Shown one piece after another: positions 53,821-64,000 of a DNA stretch of 64,000 nucleotides. Position 1 is the first letter of the stretch; each line of letters starts with the position of its first letter. Source of the stretch: Campylobacter helveticus (GTDB lineage Bacteria > Campylobacterota > Campylobacteria > Campylobacterales > Campylobacteraceae); assembly GCF_002080395.1 (NCBI RefSeq), contig NZ_CP020478.1, positions 172,886 to 236,885 on the forward strand. The letters are read 5' to 3'. A program made the translations under genes and the position numbers. The notes below the pieces were generated by a model. The model saw only the letters and a list, made by a program, of their open reading frames with translations, did no database searches and was not told the DNA's origin.

Positions 53821-54213
53821 ATGGCAAAAAGAAAAATCGTAAAGAAAAAAATCGTAAAGAAAAATATAGCCAAAGGCATCGTTTATATCAGTGCGACTTT
53901 TAATAATACTATGGTTACTGTTACTGATGAGATGGGAAATGCTATCGCTTGGGCGAGTGCGGGAGGATTAGGCTTTAAAGGTTCTAAAAAATCAACTCCT
54001 TACGCAGCACAACAAGCCGTAGAAAGTGCTTTAACTAAGGCAAAAGAACACGGCATTAAAGAAGTGGGCATTAAAGTGCAAGGACCGGGAAGTGGTAGAG
54101 AAACTGCTGTTAAAAGCGTAGGTGCTATGGAGGGTATAAAAGTTATTTTCTTAAAAGACATTACTCCACTAGCTCACAATGGCTGCAGACCACCTAAACG
54201 CCGCCGCGTCTAA
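53821..54213 (+). CDS. rpsK: Ribosomal protein S11
   Basis: The 130-residue platform protein has the central signature [17 protein letters not shown] and the C-terminal [18 protein letters not shown]. Follows S13 by nine bases. Confidence 0.97.
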   Translation: MAKRKIVKKKIVKKNIAKGIVYISATFNNTMVTVTDEMGNAIAWASAGGLGFKGSKKSTPYAAQQAVESALTKAKEHGIKEVGIKVQGPGSGRETAVKSVGAMEGIKVIFLKDITPLAHNGCRPPKRRRV

Positions 54214-54234
54214 GAATAAATTTAGGAGAATAAT

Positions 54235-54861
54235 ATGGCAAGATATAGAGGACCAGTAGAGAAATTAGAAAGACGCTTTGGAGTAAGCCTTGCATTAAAG
54301 GGCGAGAGAAGATTAGCGGGTAAGAGTGCGCTTGATAAGCGTCCTTATGCACCGGGTCAGCACGGAGCAAGAAGAGGCAAAATAAGCGAGTATGGACTTC
54401 AATTAAGAGAAAAGCAAAAAGCAAAATTTATGTATGGTGTGAGTGAAAAGCAGTTTAGAAGGCTTTTTGCCGAAGCGGCTAGAAAAGATGGCAATACAGG
54501 GGTTTTACTTATCCAACTTTTAGAGCAAAGACTTGATAATGTCGTTTATAGAATGGGCTTTGCAACAACACGCCGTTTTGCAAGACAACTTGTAACACAC
54601 GGACATATTTTAGTTAATGGCAGAAGGGTGGATATCCCAAGTTTTAGAGTTGAGGCGGGAGCTAAGATTGAAATTGCGGAAAAAAGTAAAAATAACCCTC
54701 AAATTTCAAGAGCGATTGATTTAACGGCTCAAACAGGTATAGTGGCTTGGGTTGATGTGGAAAAAGATAAGAGATATGGAATTTTCACAAGAAAACCAGA
54801 AAGAGAAGAGGTAATCATTCCTGTTGAGGAAAGATTTATTGTTGAGCTTTATTCTAAGTAA
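54235..54861 (+). CDS. rpsD: Ribosomal protein S4
   Basis: The 208-residue 16S-binding protein starts [16 protein letters not shown] and has an S4 RNA-binding domain ([18 protein letters not shown] near residue 100). No N-terminal zinc cysteines, so it is the zinc-free form. S4 represses this operon in E. coli; whether the leader at 53205 serves that here is unknown. Confidence 0.97.
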   Translation: MARYRGPVEKLERRFGVSLALKGERRLAGKSALDKRPYAPGQHGARRGKISEYGLQLREKQKAKFMYGVSEKQFRRLFAEAARKDGNTGVLLIQLLEQRLDNVVYRMGFATTRRFARQLVTHGHILVNGRRVDIPSFRVEAGAKIEIAEKSKNNPQISRAIDLTAQTGIVAWVDVEKDKRYGIFTRKPEREEVIIPVEERFIVELYSK

Positions 54862-54873
54862 GAAGGGGCAGAT

Positions 54874-55875
54874 ATGAGACATATAACAACATCTGCTTAT
54901 ACACCGACTGAATTTACCATAGAAAGTTTGAGTGATACAAGTGCTAAGATTAGCGCTTGGCCTTTTGAAATAGGCTATGGCATTACTTTGGCACACCCTC
55001 TACGCCGTTTGCTTTATACTAGCACGGTAGGTTATGCGCCTACAGCTATTCACATTGATGGTGTTGCGCACGAATTTGATAGTATGCGTGGTATGCTTGA
55101 GGATGTCGCACTTTTTATCATTAATCTTAAAAAACTTCGCTTTAAGCTTAAAAGCGATAGTGATAAAGAAGTTGTTGAATTTTATTTTAAGGGACCAAAG
55201 GAAATTCACGGCAGAGATTTGGACAATGAGCAAGTGAGTGTTGTCAATGAGGACGCTTATTTAGCTACTATCAATGAGGACGCTGAGCTTAAATTTACGC
55301 TTATTATAGAAAAAGGGATAGGCTATGTGCCAAGCGAGGAGATTAAAGAGCTTTTAAATGATGACAAATTTATAGCTCTTGATGCTTTTTTCACCCCTAT
55401 AAGAGAGGCGACTTATGATATAGAAAAGGTATTATTTGAAGATAATCCTGATTATGAAAAGGTGGTTTTAACCATCACAACAGACGGGCAAATCACTCCA
55501 AATGAAGCTTTTCAAAATGCTTTGGAGGCGATGTATAAGCAATTAAGCGTGTTTGATAAAATTACTAATGTTAGAAGTATGATTAAAACACAAGCGAGTA
55601 ACAACGAGCTTGAAAATACTAAGCTTCTTCAAAACATTACGGATTTAAATTTGAGTGCTAGAAGCTATAATTGTCTTGAAAAAGCTGGAGTTGTTTATAT
55701 AGGTGAGTTGGCTCTTATGAGTGTAAATGAACTAGCTGGACTTAAAAATTTAGGTAAGAAATCTTTAGATGAAATTAAGAGTGTTATGGAGAGCATAGGC
55801 TTTGCAGTTGGCACTTCTAAATTGAGTGATAATAAAGATTTGCTTAAGAAAAAAATTGAAGAACTCAAAGGATAA
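54874..55875 (+). CDS. rpoA: RNA polymerase alpha subunit
   Basis: The 333-residue subunit has the N-terminal dimerisation domain ([17 protein letters not shown] near residue 35) and a C-terminal DNA-contacting domain ([18 protein letters not shown] near 255, then [13 protein letters not shown]). Complete and in its usual place between rpsD and rplQ. Confidence 0.97.
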   Translation: MRHITTSAYTPTEFTIESLSDTSAKISAWPFEIGYGITLAHPLRRLLYTSTVGYAPTAIHIDGVAHEFDSMRGMLEDVALFIINLKKLRFKLKSDSDKEVVEFYFKGPKEIHGRDLDNEQVSVVNEDAYLATINEDAELKFTLIIEKGIGYVPSEEIKELLNDDKFIALDAFFTPIREATYDIEKVLFEDNPDYEKVVLTITTDGQITPNEAFQNALEAMYKQLSVFDKITNVRSMIKTQASNNELENTKLLQNITDLNLSARSYNCLEKAGVVYIGELALMSVNELAGLKNLGKKSLDEIKSVMESIGFAVGTSKLSDNKDLLKKKIEELKG

Positions 55876-55878
55876 ATA

Positions 55879-56232
55879 ATGAGACATAAACACGGATATA
55901 GAAAACTTGGTAGAACTTCATCGCATCGCGCAGCTTTGTTAAAGAATTTAACCATAGCTCTTGTTAATAGTGGCAAAATCGAAACAACCTTGCCTAAAGC
56001 TAAAGAGTTAAGAGGTTATGTTGAAAGACTGATAACTAGAGCTAGAGAGGGTGATTTTAACGCACATAGAGCCGTTTTTGCTTCTTTGCAAGATAAATAT
56101 GCGACAAACAAACTTGTTAATGAAATTGCTCCGCAATTTAAAGATAGAAAAGGTGGTTACACTAGAATCATCAAAACAAGAATTCGTCGTGGTGATGCGG
56201 CTGAAATGGCTTTCATCGAGTTTGTAGCTTAA
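55879..56232 (+). CDS. rplQ: Ribosomal protein L17
   Basis: The 117-residue protein starts [20 protein letters not shown] and has the conserved [14 protein letters not shown]. Last gene of the operon, with a hairpin right at its stop. Confidence 0.97.
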   Translation: MRHKHGYRKLGRTSSHRAALLKNLTIALVNSGKIETTLPKAKELRGYVERLITRAREGDFNAHRAVFASLQDKYATNKLVNEIAPQFKDRKGGYTRIIKTRIRRGDAAEMAFIEFVA

Positions 56233-56257
56233 ATTTAGTGGATTTTTCCACTAAATT
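56232..56257 (+). terminator. Terminator of the ribosomal operon
   Basis: A perfect 11-bp stem (AATTTAGTGGA / TCCACTAAATT) with a TTTT loop, followed by T-rich DNA. It separates rplQ from the his operon. Confidence 0.8.
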
Positions 56258-56369
56258 GATTTTAAATTTTTTCTCTCATTTTTAAACTTTTCCTATGTTT
56301 TTTTAAACCTTGCCAAAAATTCAATTATTTTCGTTAAAATTAAATTAATTTCATTGACTAAGGAAAATT

Positions 56370-57263
56370 ATGCAAGAGCGTCTTCGTATCGCTATACAAA
56401 AATCAGGCAGACTTTCAAAAGATTCTTTAACTCTTTTACGAGAATGTGGGGTTAAAATGCACATACACGAGCAAAGTTTGATTGTTTGTTCTACAAATTT
56501 GGCTTTAGATATTTTAAGGGTGCGTGATGATGATATTCCCGGACTTGTTTTTGACGGAGTGGTGGATTTAGGCATTATAGGGGAAAATGTTTTAGAGGAA
56601 CACGCTCTTGAGCGGGAAGCGCAAAATGAGGGTGTGGGATTTAAGTTGTTAAAAAAATTAGATTTTGGATATTGTCGTTTGTCTTTGGCTTTGCCACAAG
56701 ATAAGGACTATAAAGATATTAAAGATTTTGAGGGGCTTAGAATTGCCACTTCTTATCCGCAACTTTTAAAGAGATTTATGAAAGAACAGGGTGTAAATTA
56801 TAAAAATTGTATGCTTACAGGTTCGGTTGAAGTAGCACCTCGTGCGAATTTAGCTGACGCGATTTGTGATTTGGTTTCAAGTGGTGCGACTTTACAGGCT
56901 AATGGATTAAAAGAGGTTAAGGTGGTGTATGAATCAAGAGCTTGTTTAATACAAAAAAATGCCTCGCTAAATCATACTTGTCAAAATTTAGTCGATAAAA
57001 TTTTACTTCGTATGGAGGGCGTGATACAAGCAAGAGAGAGTAAATACATTATGCTTCACGCTCCAAAAGAAAAGCTTGAGGCTATACAAAATTTATTGCC
57101 AGGTATGGAAAAGCCAACGATAATCCCACTTTCTCACGATGATAAAAATGTTGCCTTGCATATGGTGAGTAAGGAAAATTTATTTTGGGAGACGATGGAG
57201 GCTTTGAAAGATGAGGGGGCAAGTTCGATTTTGGTTTTGCCGATTGAAAAGATGTTGAGGTAG
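56370..57263 (+). CDS. hisG: ATP phosphoribosyltransferase, long form
   Basis: The 297-residue enzyme catalyses the first histidine step, joining ATP and PRPP. It has [10 protein letters not shown] at the N-terminus, [13 protein letters not shown] near residue 70, the PRPP loop [15 protein letters not shown] near 150, and a C-terminal ACT-like domain for feedback by histidine. Its promoter is in the 137-base gap after rplQ (TAAAAT near 56335). Confidence 0.95.
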   Translation: MQERLRIAIQKSGRLSKDSLTLLRECGVKMHIHEQSLIVCSTNLALDILRVRDDDIPGLVFDGVVDLGIIGENVLEEHALEREAQNEGVGFKLLKKLDFGYCRLSLALPQDKDYKDIKDFEGLRIATSYPQLLKRFMKEQGVNYKNCMLTGSVEVAPRANLADAICDLVSSGATLQANGLKEVKVVYESRACLIQKNASLNHTCQNLVDKILLRMEGVIQARESKYIMLHAPKEKLEAIQNLLPGMEKPTIIPLSHDDKNVALHMVSKENLFWETMEALKDEGASSILVLPIEKMLR

Positions 57264-57267
57264 GAAA

Positions 57268-58560
57268 ATGCAAGTATTAATTTATGAAAATTTAAGCCAA
57301 GAGCAAAAACGCGAGGCTCTTAAGCGTCCTGTGATGAGTGTGAAAGAAGAGATTAAGGACATCGTTGAAAATATCATCAGCGAAGTAAAACAAAGAGGCG
57401 ATGAAGCCTTAGTAGAACAAGCGTTGAAATTTGATAAGGCTCAAATTTCTAGCGTGAAAATTTCTAATGAAGAATTAAATGAGGCTTCAAAAAGAGTTGA
57501 TGAAAGCTTAAAAGAAGCGATAAAAACAGCTTGCGAAAATATCAAAAAATTCCACCAAGCCCAGCTTAAAGAAAGCGTGAGAGTAGAGACCTCTAAGGGC
57601 GTTTGGTGTGAGCTTTTAACGCGACCCATTGAAAAAGTGGGCTTATACATACCAGCAGGTTCAGCCCCTCTTTTTTCTACGGCTTTAATGCTTGCCATCC
57701 CAGCTAAGATTGCAAAATGTGAAAAAATCGTTCTTGCAAGTCCCGCTAAAATCAACGACACCGTGCTTTTTTGTGCTAGACTTTGCGGGGTTGATGAGGT
57801 CTATCAAATGGGCGGAGCGGGGGCTATCGCTGCCCTTGCTTATGGGAGTCAAAGCGTTTTAAAGGTGGATAAGATTTTTGGACCCGGAAATGCCTTTGTA
57901 ACAGAAGCAAAAAGGCAAGTAAGTAGCGATATAATGGGTGCTAGCATTGATATGCAAGCGGGACCTAGCGAGGTTTTAGTCATTGCAGATGAGGCGGCAA
58001 ATGCTACTTTTGTAGCAAGTGATTTGCTTTCACAAGCTGAACACGGAGCCGATTCGCAAGTGATTTTAGTGTGTTTAAGCAAAGAATTTGCTAAAAAGAC
58101 GCAAGAAGAGCTTACGATTCAGCTTGAAAAGCTCCCTAGAAAAGAGATTGCCCTAAAAAGTTTGGAGCATTCTAAGATTTTTATCGCTAAAGATTTAAAT
58201 GAGGCTCTTGAAATTTCAAATGCTTATGCACCTGAGCATTTGATTTTGCAAACTCAAAATCCAAGAGAGCTTTTAAGTGGTGTTAAGCACGCCGGTTCTG
58301 TATTTTTGGGGGCGTATTCTCCGGAATCTATGGGTGATTATGCAAGTGGGACAAATCACGTTTTGCCAACTTACGGACTTACAAAAACACATTCAAGTTT
58401 AAATTTAATGGACTTTATGAAAACGATGAGTGTGCAAGAATTAAGTGTTGATGGTTTTAAAAATTTGGCTAAAAGTGTTGAGCTTATGGCGGAAGCTGAG
58501 TGCCTACACGCCCATAAAAATGCGGTAAGTTTGCGTTTAGAGGCTTTAAGAAATGAGTGA
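57268..58560 (+). CDS. hisD: Histidinol dehydrogenase
   Basis: The 430-residue zinc enzyme oxidises histidinol to histidine. It has [11 protein letters not shown] near residue 127, [14 protein letters not shown] near 205, [11 protein letters not shown], and the catalytic APEHLIL and [10 protein letters not shown] segments. It starts four bases after hisG and overlaps hisB by eight. Confidence 0.96.
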   Translation: MQVLIYENLSQEQKREALKRPVMSVKEEIKDIVENIISEVKQRGDEALVEQALKFDKAQISSVKISNEELNEASKRVDESLKEAIKTACENIKKFHQAQLKESVRVETSKGVWCELLTRPIEKVGLYIPAGSAPLFSTALMLAIPAKIAKCEKIVLASPAKINDTVLFCARLCGVDEVYQMGGAGAIAALAYGSQSVLKVDKIFGPGNAFVTEAKRQVSSDIMGASIDMQAGPSEVLVIADEAANATFVASDLLSQAEHGADSQVILVCLSKEFAKKTQEELTIQLEKLPRKEIALKSLEHSKIFIAKDLNEALEISNAYAPEHLILQTQNPRELLSGVKHAGSVFLGAYSPESMGDYASGTNHVLPTYGLTKTHSSLNLMDFMKTMSVQELSVDGFKNLAKSVELMAEAECLHAHKNAVSLRLEALRNE

Positions 58561-59611
58561 GAAAATCTTATTTATCGATAGAGATGGCACACTCATATGT
58601 GAGCCAAAAGAGGATTTTCAAGTCGATAGTCTTGAAAAATTGATGTTTGAAAAAGGTGCAATTAATGCACTCTTAACGCTTAAAAAATTTGGCTTTAGCT
58701 TTGTGATGATTACAAATCAAGATGGGCTTGGCACGGCGAGTTTTCCTAAGGAAAATTTTGAAATTCCTCATCAAAAAATGCTTGATATTTTGCAAAGCTG
58801 TGGGATAGAATTTAAAGAAATTTTCATTTGTCCGCATTTTGAAAAAGAAAATTGTGCTTGTAGGAAGCCTAAAACCGCTCTTTTAGGGGATTACATCAAG
58901 TATCATTTATATGATGAAGAGCAAAGTTTTGTCATCGGCGATAGGCAAAGCGATATGGACTTGGCAAAGAATTTGGGTGTAAGAGGGCTTAGATATGGTG
59001 AGCTTTCTTGGGAGCAGATAACGGAGCAAATTTTAAGCTCGTTTCGCTGTGCAAGTGTGAAAAGAAAGACTAAGGAAACGGATATTAGCGTTAAAGTGGC
59101 GTTAAATGGTGGCGGAGTTAAAATTGATAGTGGGGTGGCGTTTTTAGACCATATGCTTGAGCAAATCGCCGTGCATAGTGGCATAGGACTTGAGCTTTCT
59201 TGCAGGGGAGATTTAGAAGTCGATGAGCATCATAGCGTAGAAGACATAGCCTTAGCACTTGGCGAGGCTTTAAAAAAGGCTTTGGGGGACAAAATAGGCA
59301 TAGCAAGATATGGCTTTGTTTTGCCTATGGATGAGAGTTTGGCATTTTGTGCGCTAGATTTTTGCAATCGCCCTCATCTCAAATTTAAGGCTAAATTTAA
59401 AAAGCAAAAATTAGGCGAGTTAAGCACAGAGCTGATAGAGCATTTTTTCTACTCTTTAAGCTATGCTTTGGGGGTGAGTTTGCATTTAAGGGTTAAGGGC
59501 AAAAACGACCATCACAAATGCGAGGCGCTTTTTAAAGCCTTTGCTAAAGCTCTTAAAATGGCGATTAAGATAGAAAGTGAGAATTTGGCAAGCTCTAAAG
59601 GGGTGATGTGA
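58553..59611 (+). CDS. hisB: Bifunctional histidinol-phosphatase / imidazoleglycerol-phosphate dehydratase
   Basis: The 352-residue fusion has an N-terminal HAD phosphatase (FIDRDGTLI at residues 6-14, then [12 protein letters not shown]; zinc-type cysteines in [15 protein letters not shown]) and a C-terminal dehydratase ([17 protein letters not shown] near 225, and [13 protein letters not shown] near 325). Order and length match other epsilonproteobacterial HisNB. The methylase gene starts within its last four bases. Confidence 0.95.
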   Translation: MSEKILFIDRDGTLICEPKEDFQVDSLEKLMFEKGAINALLTLKKFGFSFVMITNQDGLGTASFPKENFEIPHQKMLDILQSCGIEFKEIFICPHFEKENCACRKPKTALLGDYIKYHLYDEEQSFVIGDRQSDMDLAKNLGVRGLRYGELSWEQITEQILSSFRCASVKRKTKETDISVKVALNGGGVKIDSGVAFLDHMLEQIAVHSGIGLELSCRGDLEVDEHHSVEDIALALGEALKKALGDKIGIARYGFVLPMDESLAFCALDFCNRPHLKFKAKFKKQKLGELSTELIEHFFYSLSYALGVSLHLRVKGKNDHHKCEALFKAFAKALKMAIKIESENLASSKGVM

Positions 59612-60483
59612 AAAGTTTAAATTTAGATTTTGTAGAAAACAAACCTATGCAAATCAAACCCTTTCTTAAGTGGGCTGGAGGTAAAAGGGCTTTGAGTGCT
59701 TTTATAATGCCTTTTGTGCCAAAATATTTTAAAGCTTATTTTGAGCCTTTTTTGGGAGGTGGGGCTTTATTTTTCACTCTTTATCAAAAAGGATTTTTAA
59801 AAGATAATGTAATTCTTAATGATAAAAATAAAGAGCTTATCAATACCTACAAAATCTTACAAAATCATCTTAGTGAGCTTTTAAAAATCTTAGAAAATTT
59901 TCAAAGAAATCACAACAAAGAGCATTTTTATACTATAAGAAATTTAGATAGAAATAAAGAATTTGTAAATGAGGATAGCACTTTTAGAGCGGCTAGATTT
60001 ATCTATCTTAATAAAACTTGTTTTAATGGCTTGTGTCGTTATAATGCTAAGGGCGAGTTTAACACTCCTTTAGGGAGCTATAAAAATCCTAAAATTTATG
60101 AAAAAGAAGTGCTTTTAAACGCCTCTTTAGCTTTGCAAAATACACAAATTTGTGATAATGATTTTGAAAGAATTTGCGGCTGGGCAAAGAAAAATGATTT
60201 TATCTATTTTGACCCACCTTATTATCCTTTAAATAAGACTTCAAGCTTTGTAAGCTATACGGATGTATTTTTAGAACAAGAGCAAATACGACTAGCAAAG
60301 CTTTTTAAAGAATTAGATTCTAAAGGCGTTAAGGTATTACAAAGTAATTCTAATACCCCTTTTATTAGGGAGCTTTATAAAGGTTTTGAAATCATAGAGC
60401 TTAAAGCAAAAAGAGCGATTAATTGTAAGGGTGAAAGACGAGGTGAAATCACTGAACTTTTGATTAAGGGAAATTATGAGTAA
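59608..60483 (+). CDS. DNA adenine N6-methyltransferase, Dam/DpnM type
   Basis: The 291-residue alpha-class enzyme has FLKWAGGKR (motif X, SAM), [10 protein letters not shown] (motif I), and YFDPPYYPL (motif IV catalytic DPPY near residue 205). The family commonly methylates GATC; the target here is inferred. It starts with GTG overlapping the hisB stop, with AAGGGG before it, and is followed by an endonuclease gene. Both sit inside the his operon and are absent from the C. jejuni operon as I recall it. Confidence 0.9.
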   Translation: MKSLNLDFVENKPMQIKPFLKWAGGKRALSAFIMPFVPKYFKAYFEPFLGGGALFFTLYQKGFLKDNVILNDKNKELINTYKILQNHLSELLKILENFQRNHNKEHFYTIRNLDRNKEFVNEDSTFRAARFIYLNKTCFNGLCRYNAKGEFNTPLGSYKNPKIYEKEVLLNASLALQNTQICDNDFERICGWAKKNDFIYFDPPYYPLNKTSSFVSYTDVFLEQEQIRLAKLFKELDSKGVKVLQSNSNTPFIRELYKGFEIIELKAKRAINCKGERRGEITELLIKGNYE

Positions 60484-61246
60484 AAATAATGAAAGTTGGC
60501 AAAAAATTTATGAAGATTTAAAAATTTTTAAACACGATTTTAAAAAAGAACCGTTTTATTTGAGTGCTGAGCAAATTAAACTATGCGTTAAGGATTTTCA
60601 AAAAACTTCACAAAAAGAAGTGCGTGTTTTATGTAAGCAAGATAGTAGAGAGGATAGACCGCAGGTTTTTATAGACAATGATTTATTTATTTTGCCGATT
60701 AAAAATGGCGAATATATCCTTTGTAAAGGTGATGGTTATGTAGATATACCAAACATAGAAACGAAAGCCATTTCTTATAAAAGTAAGCTAGATTTTGAAC
60801 TTAAAAGTGTGAGTGTGGGTGATTCTGAAATGCAACATTTAGATTTTGCTTATGCTTCAAGTCTTATCCGCACCTTTATGCAAGATGAAAGTCTTGTCAT
60901 AAGGGGACGCAAATACACACCAGAATTTGATTTTAATACTAAGCTTTATCAAAATATCAAGATTAAGTCCGTGCAAACTGAAGTGGATAGTGGTTTCGAG
61001 GGTAGAGAAAAAATCGTTTTAGTGGAAGCTAAAAATAATTTGACGCAAAATGTCATTATTAGACAGCTTTATTATCCTCTAAGGCAGTGGAGCATTCACA
61101 CGCAAAAAGAAATTACAACTCTCTTTTTTGAAAAAAGAAGTGATGAATTTTTAATATGGGAATTTATTTTCAATGATATAAAAAATTATAATAGCATTGA
61201 GCTTAAACGCAGCGCAAAATTTATCATAAACAAAGGTATATTATGA
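60476..61246 (+). CDS. Type II restriction endonuclease partner
   Basis: The 256-residue protein overlaps the methylase gene by eight bases. A PD-(D/E)XK-like core is visible near residues 165-190 (EVDSGFEGREKIVLVEAKN, with D and ExK), followed by IRQLYYPLRQWS. Before it come SEMQHLDFAYASSLI and IRGRKYTPEF. With the Dam-type methylase it should form a type II system, possibly cutting the same site. It overlaps hisH by four bases. Confidence 0.8.
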   Translation: MSKNNESWQKIYEDLKIFKHDFKKEPFYLSAEQIKLCVKDFQKTSQKEVRVLCKQDSREDRPQVFIDNDLFILPIKNGEYILCKGDGYVDIPNIETKAISYKSKLDFELKSVSVGDSEMQHLDFAYASSLIRTFMQDESLVIRGRKYTPEFDFNTKLYQNIKIKSVQTEVDSGFEGREKIVLVEAKNNLTQNVIIRQLYYPLRQWSIHTQKEITTLFFEKRSDEFLIWEFIFNDIKNYNSIELKRSAKFIINKGIL

Positions 61247-61830
61247 AACTTTACATCATTGATACGGCTTGTGCGAATTTGGCGAGTTTGAAATTTAGTC
61301 TTGAAAGGCTGGGCTACAAAGCAGAGGTTTCAAGGGAGATTAAAGAGCTTGAGAAGGCGGATAAGCTTTTTTTACCGGGCGTTGGCACGGCGGCTACGGC
61401 GATGCGAAATTTAGAAAATTTTAAACTGATAGAATTTATCAAAACGACCCAAAAGCCCCTTCTTGGTATTTGTTTGGGTATGCAAATTTTAGGCGAATTT
61501 AGCAAGGAGCTGGAGCAAAAAACGCTTGGCATTATGCCTTTTAAGACTTTGAAATTTGAAGAAAAAAAGGGCTTTTCTTTGCCTCATATGGGTTGGAATG
61601 ATGTGAAAAGTGAGGATGTGCTTTTTAAGGGTTTAAATGGGGCGTATTTTTACTTCGTACATAGTTTTTGCGTGGATTTAAACGCACACACCATAGCCAC
61701 TTGCGAGTATTCTAAGCCTTTTAGTGCGGCTTTGAAAAAGGGTAATTTTTACGGTGTGCAGTTTCACCCTGAAAGAAGTGGCGAGGCGGGGGAGCTTTTG
61801 CTTAAAAATTTTATACAGGAGAATAGATGA
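61243..61830 (+). CDS. hisH: Imidazole glycerol phosphate synthase, glutaminase subunit
   Basis: The 195-residue class I amidotransferase has the nucleophile Cys in [11 protein letters not shown] near residue 75, FVHSFCVD, and the His-Glu pair in [10 protein letters not shown] near 170. It supplies ammonia to HisF. Its start is inside the endonuclease stop (ATGA). Confidence 0.95.
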   Translation: MKLYIIDTACANLASLKFSLERLGYKAEVSREIKELEKADKLFLPGVGTAATAMRNLENFKLIEFIKTTQKPLLGICLGMQILGEFSKELEQKTLGIMPFKTLKFEEKKGFSLPHMGWNDVKSEDVLFKGLNGAYFYFVHSFCVDLNAHTIATCEYSKPFSAALKKGNFYGVQFHPERSGEAGELLLKNFIQENR

Positions 61831-62564
61831 AAAGTGAGCTGATACCAGCGATTGATTTGATTGATGGGGAGGTTGTAAGGCTTGTTAAGGGAGCGTATGA
61901 GAGTAAGCAAAGCTACGATTTTAAGCCTTTAAAAAAGTTAAAAGAGTATGAGAGAGCGGGGGCAAAATGGCTTCATTTAGTCGATTTGAGTGGGGCGAAA
62001 GAGCCTAGCAAAAGGCAGTTTGAGCTAATTAAAACTCTTGCATCTAATGTGAGTGTAAATTTGCAAGTAGGCGGAGGCATCCGCACGAAAGATGAGATTA
62101 AAGCTTTGCTTGAAAGTGGAGCAAGCCGCGTGGTAGTCGGCTCTTTAGCCCTTACAAATCCTAAGCTTTGCGTGGAGCTTTTGCGTGAATTTGGAGCGGA
62201 AAAAATTTGTCTTGCACTTGATGTAAAGCCTACAAAAAAGGACTTTTTCATCGCTTTAAACGCTTGGCAGGATACGAGTGAGAAAAGGCTTTTTGAAGTG
62301 CTTGAGTTCTATGCAAAAGAGGGTTTAAAGCACATTTTATGCACGGATATTTCAAAGGACGGCACGCTAAGCGGGGTGAATGTGGGGCTTTACGAGCAAA
62401 TTGCTTTAAACTACCCTCAAATTCATATTCAAGCAAGTGGAGGCGTGGCAGGACTTGAGGATTTAAAAAAATTAAAGGGGCTTTGCGGTGGTGTCATCGT
62501 GGGTAAGGCTTTGCTGGAGGGGATTTTTAGCGTGGAGGAGGGGATAAGATGTTTGACCAATTAA
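61827..62564 (+). CDS. hisA: Phosphoribosylformimino-AICAR isomerase
   Basis: The 245-residue TIM barrel has the start [17 protein letters not shown] with the catalytic Asp, [12 protein letters not shown] near residue 80, and [11 protein letters not shown] near 170 with the second catalytic Asp. Overlaps hisH by four bases and the HrgA-like gene by sixteen. Confidence 0.95.
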   Translation: MKSELIPAIDLIDGEVVRLVKGAYESKQSYDFKPLKKLKEYERAGAKWLHLVDLSGAKEPSKRQFELIKTLASNVSVNLQVGGGIRTKDEIKALLESGASRVVVGSLALTNPKLCVELLREFGAEKICLALDVKPTKKDFFIALNAWQDTSEKRLFEVLEFYAKEGLKHILCTDISKDGTLSGVNVGLYEQIALNYPQIHIQASGGVAGLEDLKKLKGLCGGVIVGKALLEGIFSVEEGIRCLTN

Positions 62565-63508
62565 TGATTTATAAAGAACTTGCCAAAGAGGTTTTAAAGC
62601 AAAATCAAAAACCCTTAAGTGTCAATGAAATTTGGCAAAAAGCTTATGAAAAAAATTTACATAAAAAACTTTTTAGTATAGGACAAAATCCTATTGCTAC
62701 TTTAAGAAATATCATAAATACAGACATAAGAGAAAAGCGTGAAAATTCTTTGTTTATTAGGGTTTCTCAGCAACCTACGACATTTTGGCTAAGAGCAAGA
62801 CAAAATGAGCTTATAAATTTAAACTTAAGCGAAGAAAAAGAAGTGAAACTTGAAAAAACTAAATTTAATGAAAGGGATTTGCACCCCTTGCTTGTGAAAT
62901 TTCTTTATGAAAATCTTGATTTTCGCTTAAATTCCAAGACCATTTATCACGAGAAAAGCAAGAAAAGCGAGAGTGGCAAGGATAAGTGGAATTACCCTGA
63001 TATTGTGGGGGTGTATTTTCCTTATGATGATTATCAAAATGAAACTTTAGGGCTTTTAGAAAGTTTGAAACTCAATAGCTATAAAATCTTTTCTTTTGAG
63101 CTTAAAATCGCGATTAATTTTTCAAATTTGAAAGAGTATTATTTTCAAGCCGTAAGTAATTCTAGCTGGGCAAATGAGGGTTATTTGGTTGTTTTAAAAG
63201 AGATTGATGATGAGGTTTTAAGTGAGCTTAGACGGCTTAATCAAAGCTTTGGTATAGGTGTAATACAGCTTGATGGCAGCGAATTTTCAAATTCTAAAAT
63301 TGTCTTAAGTGCAAAAGAAAAAGCTTTAGATATGCAAACTATCGATATGCTTGTGGATAAAAATGAGGACTTTAAAGAATTTATCGGGGATATTAATAAG
63401 CAAATTAAGGTTGGTAATAATATCAAAATTCAATCAAGTTTTGATAAGATTAAAAGCGATGAGGAAATGGCAAAATACCTTAAAGAAAAGCATATTTTGG
63501 AGGGATAG
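62549..63508 (+). CDS. HrgA-like HARE-HTH / nuclease-fold protein
   Basis: The 319-residue protein starts with a HARE-HTH domain (residues about 5-75: [20 protein letters not shown], then a second helix pair), found in restriction and chromatin proteins. The C-terminal half has YPDIVGVYF and [12 protein letters not shown], a PD...ExK-like pattern. It resembles H. pylori HrgA and C. jejuni Cj1602, which sits at the same place between hisA and hisF. Its role is unknown; a restriction-related role is inferred. Confidence 0.8.
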   Translation: MFDQLMIYKELAKEVLKQNQKPLSVNEIWQKAYEKNLHKKLFSIGQNPIATLRNIINTDIREKRENSLFIRVSQQPTTFWLRARQNELINLNLSEEKEVKLEKTKFNERDLHPLLVKFLYENLDFRLNSKTIYHEKSKKSESGKDKWNYPDIVGVYFPYDDYQNETLGLLESLKLNSYKIFSFELKIAINFSNLKEYYFQAVSNSSWANEGYLVVLKEIDDEVLSELRRLNQSFGIGVIQLDGSEFSNSKIVLSAKEKALDMQTIDMLVDKNEDFKEFIGDINKQIKVGNNIKIQSSFDKIKSDEEMAKYLKEKHILEG

Positions 63509-64000
63509 ATGCTAACAAAACGCATTATTGCTTGTTTAGATGTTAAAGACGGCAGGGTTGTAAAGGGAGTGCAGTTTAAAAACCATAAAGATATGGGAGA
63601 TATTGTCGAGTTTGCGAAATTTTACTCGCAAAATGGCATTGATGAGCTTGTGTTTTACGACATAGCTGCAAGTGCGAAAAAGCAAAGGGTGAGCCGTGAG
63701 TGGGTGAGTAAGGTGGCAAAAAGCATTAATATTCCCTTTTGTGTGGCTGGGGGTGTTAAGAGCGAAGAAGACGCAAGAGAGCTTTTAGCCAGTGGGGCGG
63801 ATAAGATTTCAATTAATTCTCCCGCCTTAAATGACCCTAGTCTTATCACGCGTTTGGCTAAAAGCTTTGGCACGCAGTGCGTTGTGGTGGGTGTGGATAG
63901 TTTTAAAGATGAAAATGGAAATTTAAAGGTTTTTAAATACACAGGCGATGAGAGTAAAAGTCAGCATAGCGGTAAAAATACGCTAGAGTGGATTAAGGAG
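63509..64000 (+). CDS. hisF: Imidazole glycerol phosphate synthase cyclase subunit, 5' part
   Basis: The first 164 codons are visible from ATG 63509, one stop after the HrgA-like gene; the rest is beyond the right edge. [20 protein letters not shown] contains the catalytic Asp11, and [13 protein letters not shown] with KISINSPAL are canonical. It pairs with HisH. Confidence 0.95.
   Translation, partial: MLTKRIIACLDVKDGRVVKGVQFKNHKDMGDIVEFAKFYSQNGIDELVFYDIAASAKKQRVSREWVSKVAKSINIPFCVAGGVKSEEDARELLASGADKISINSPALNDPSLITRLAKSFGTQCVVVGVDSFKDENGNLKVFKYTGDESKSQHSGKNTLEWIKE

Noticed and set aside
56233..56369. tRNA or small RNA gene between rplQ and hisG
   Set aside because: Only a terminator hairpin and AT-rich promoter-like DNA are visible; no cloverleaf could be drawn.
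58553..59000. N-terminal HAD domain of HisB as the missing GmhB
   Set aside because: It is fused to the dehydratase domain in a his operon and has the usual HisNB layout, so histidinol phosphate is the expected substrate.

Overview
The window looks like the chromosome of a Campylobacter of the C. jejuni / C. upsaliensis / C. helveticus kind. The DNA is AT-rich and tightly packed. Promoters are T-tract plus TATAAT, there are several long poly-G/poly-C tracts inside surface-sugar genes, and many gene neighbourhoods match what I remember of C. jejuni: selA-selB, ftsY to the YihY gene, and rpmJ-rpsM-rpsK-rpsD-rpoA-rplQ followed by the his genes. The order of these blocks differs from C. jejuni, and a ketone-body cluster of H. 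pylori type is present, so it is probably not C. jejuni itself. Species is inference.

Layout. 1-6.5 kb: a partial DsbC-like gene, a broken glycosyltransferase and glf relic, selB, selA and a divergent multi-cluster ferredoxin protein. 6.5-8.4 kb: a small HTH protein divergent from four small envelope/unknown genes, with a dyad between them. 8.5-11 kb: a YbiT-type ABC-F ATPase, a small conserved protein, and a YigZ protein. 11-28.2 kb: a surface-polysaccharide locus. It starts with a glycosyltransferase/glf module flanked by 75-bp direct repeats. Next comes an AT-richer island (GT8, SGNH-like and fucosyltransferase-like proteins sharing a C-terminal YKLG module). It ends with a GDP-6-deoxy-heptose operon (RmlC-like epimerase, Fcl-like reductase, Gmd-like dehydratase, SDR, FkbM methyltransferase, HddA, C-methyltransferase, GmhA, HddC). 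28.2-28.9 kb: restriction-enzyme debris. 28.9-41.8 kb: M23 peptidase, PgbA-like, glcD, methyltransferase, pyrC-purF-dapB, a DASS carrier, radA, a nitrilase-type amidase, and a DUF2972-type gene switched off by a G14 tract. 42-46 kb: thiolase, CoA-transferase A/B and AtoE, preceded by two TTAC-N5-GTAA dyads. 46-53 kb: ftsY, TlpA-like, 5-FCL, rny, DedA, comEC, YihY, TauE. 53.2-56.3 kb: ribosomal/rpoA operon. 56.3-64 kb: his operon with a DNA methylase/endonuclease pair between hisB and hisH, and an HrgA-like gene between hisA and hisF.

How it works together. The 20-28 kb genes supply most steps from sedoheptulose-7-P to a modified GDP-6-deoxy-heptose, except GmhB, which must lie elsewhere. The 11-20 kb genes would use or decorate sugars, including galactofuranose through Glf. 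Six of these surface or surface-like genes carry homopolymer tracts of 8-17 bases: four read in frame here, two are out of frame. The relic at 0.3-1.6 kb is an inverted, nearly identical copy of part of the main locus 10 kb away, so it is a record of recombination and a possible substrate for inversion. I saw no rRNA, tRNA, CRISPR array or complete transposon.
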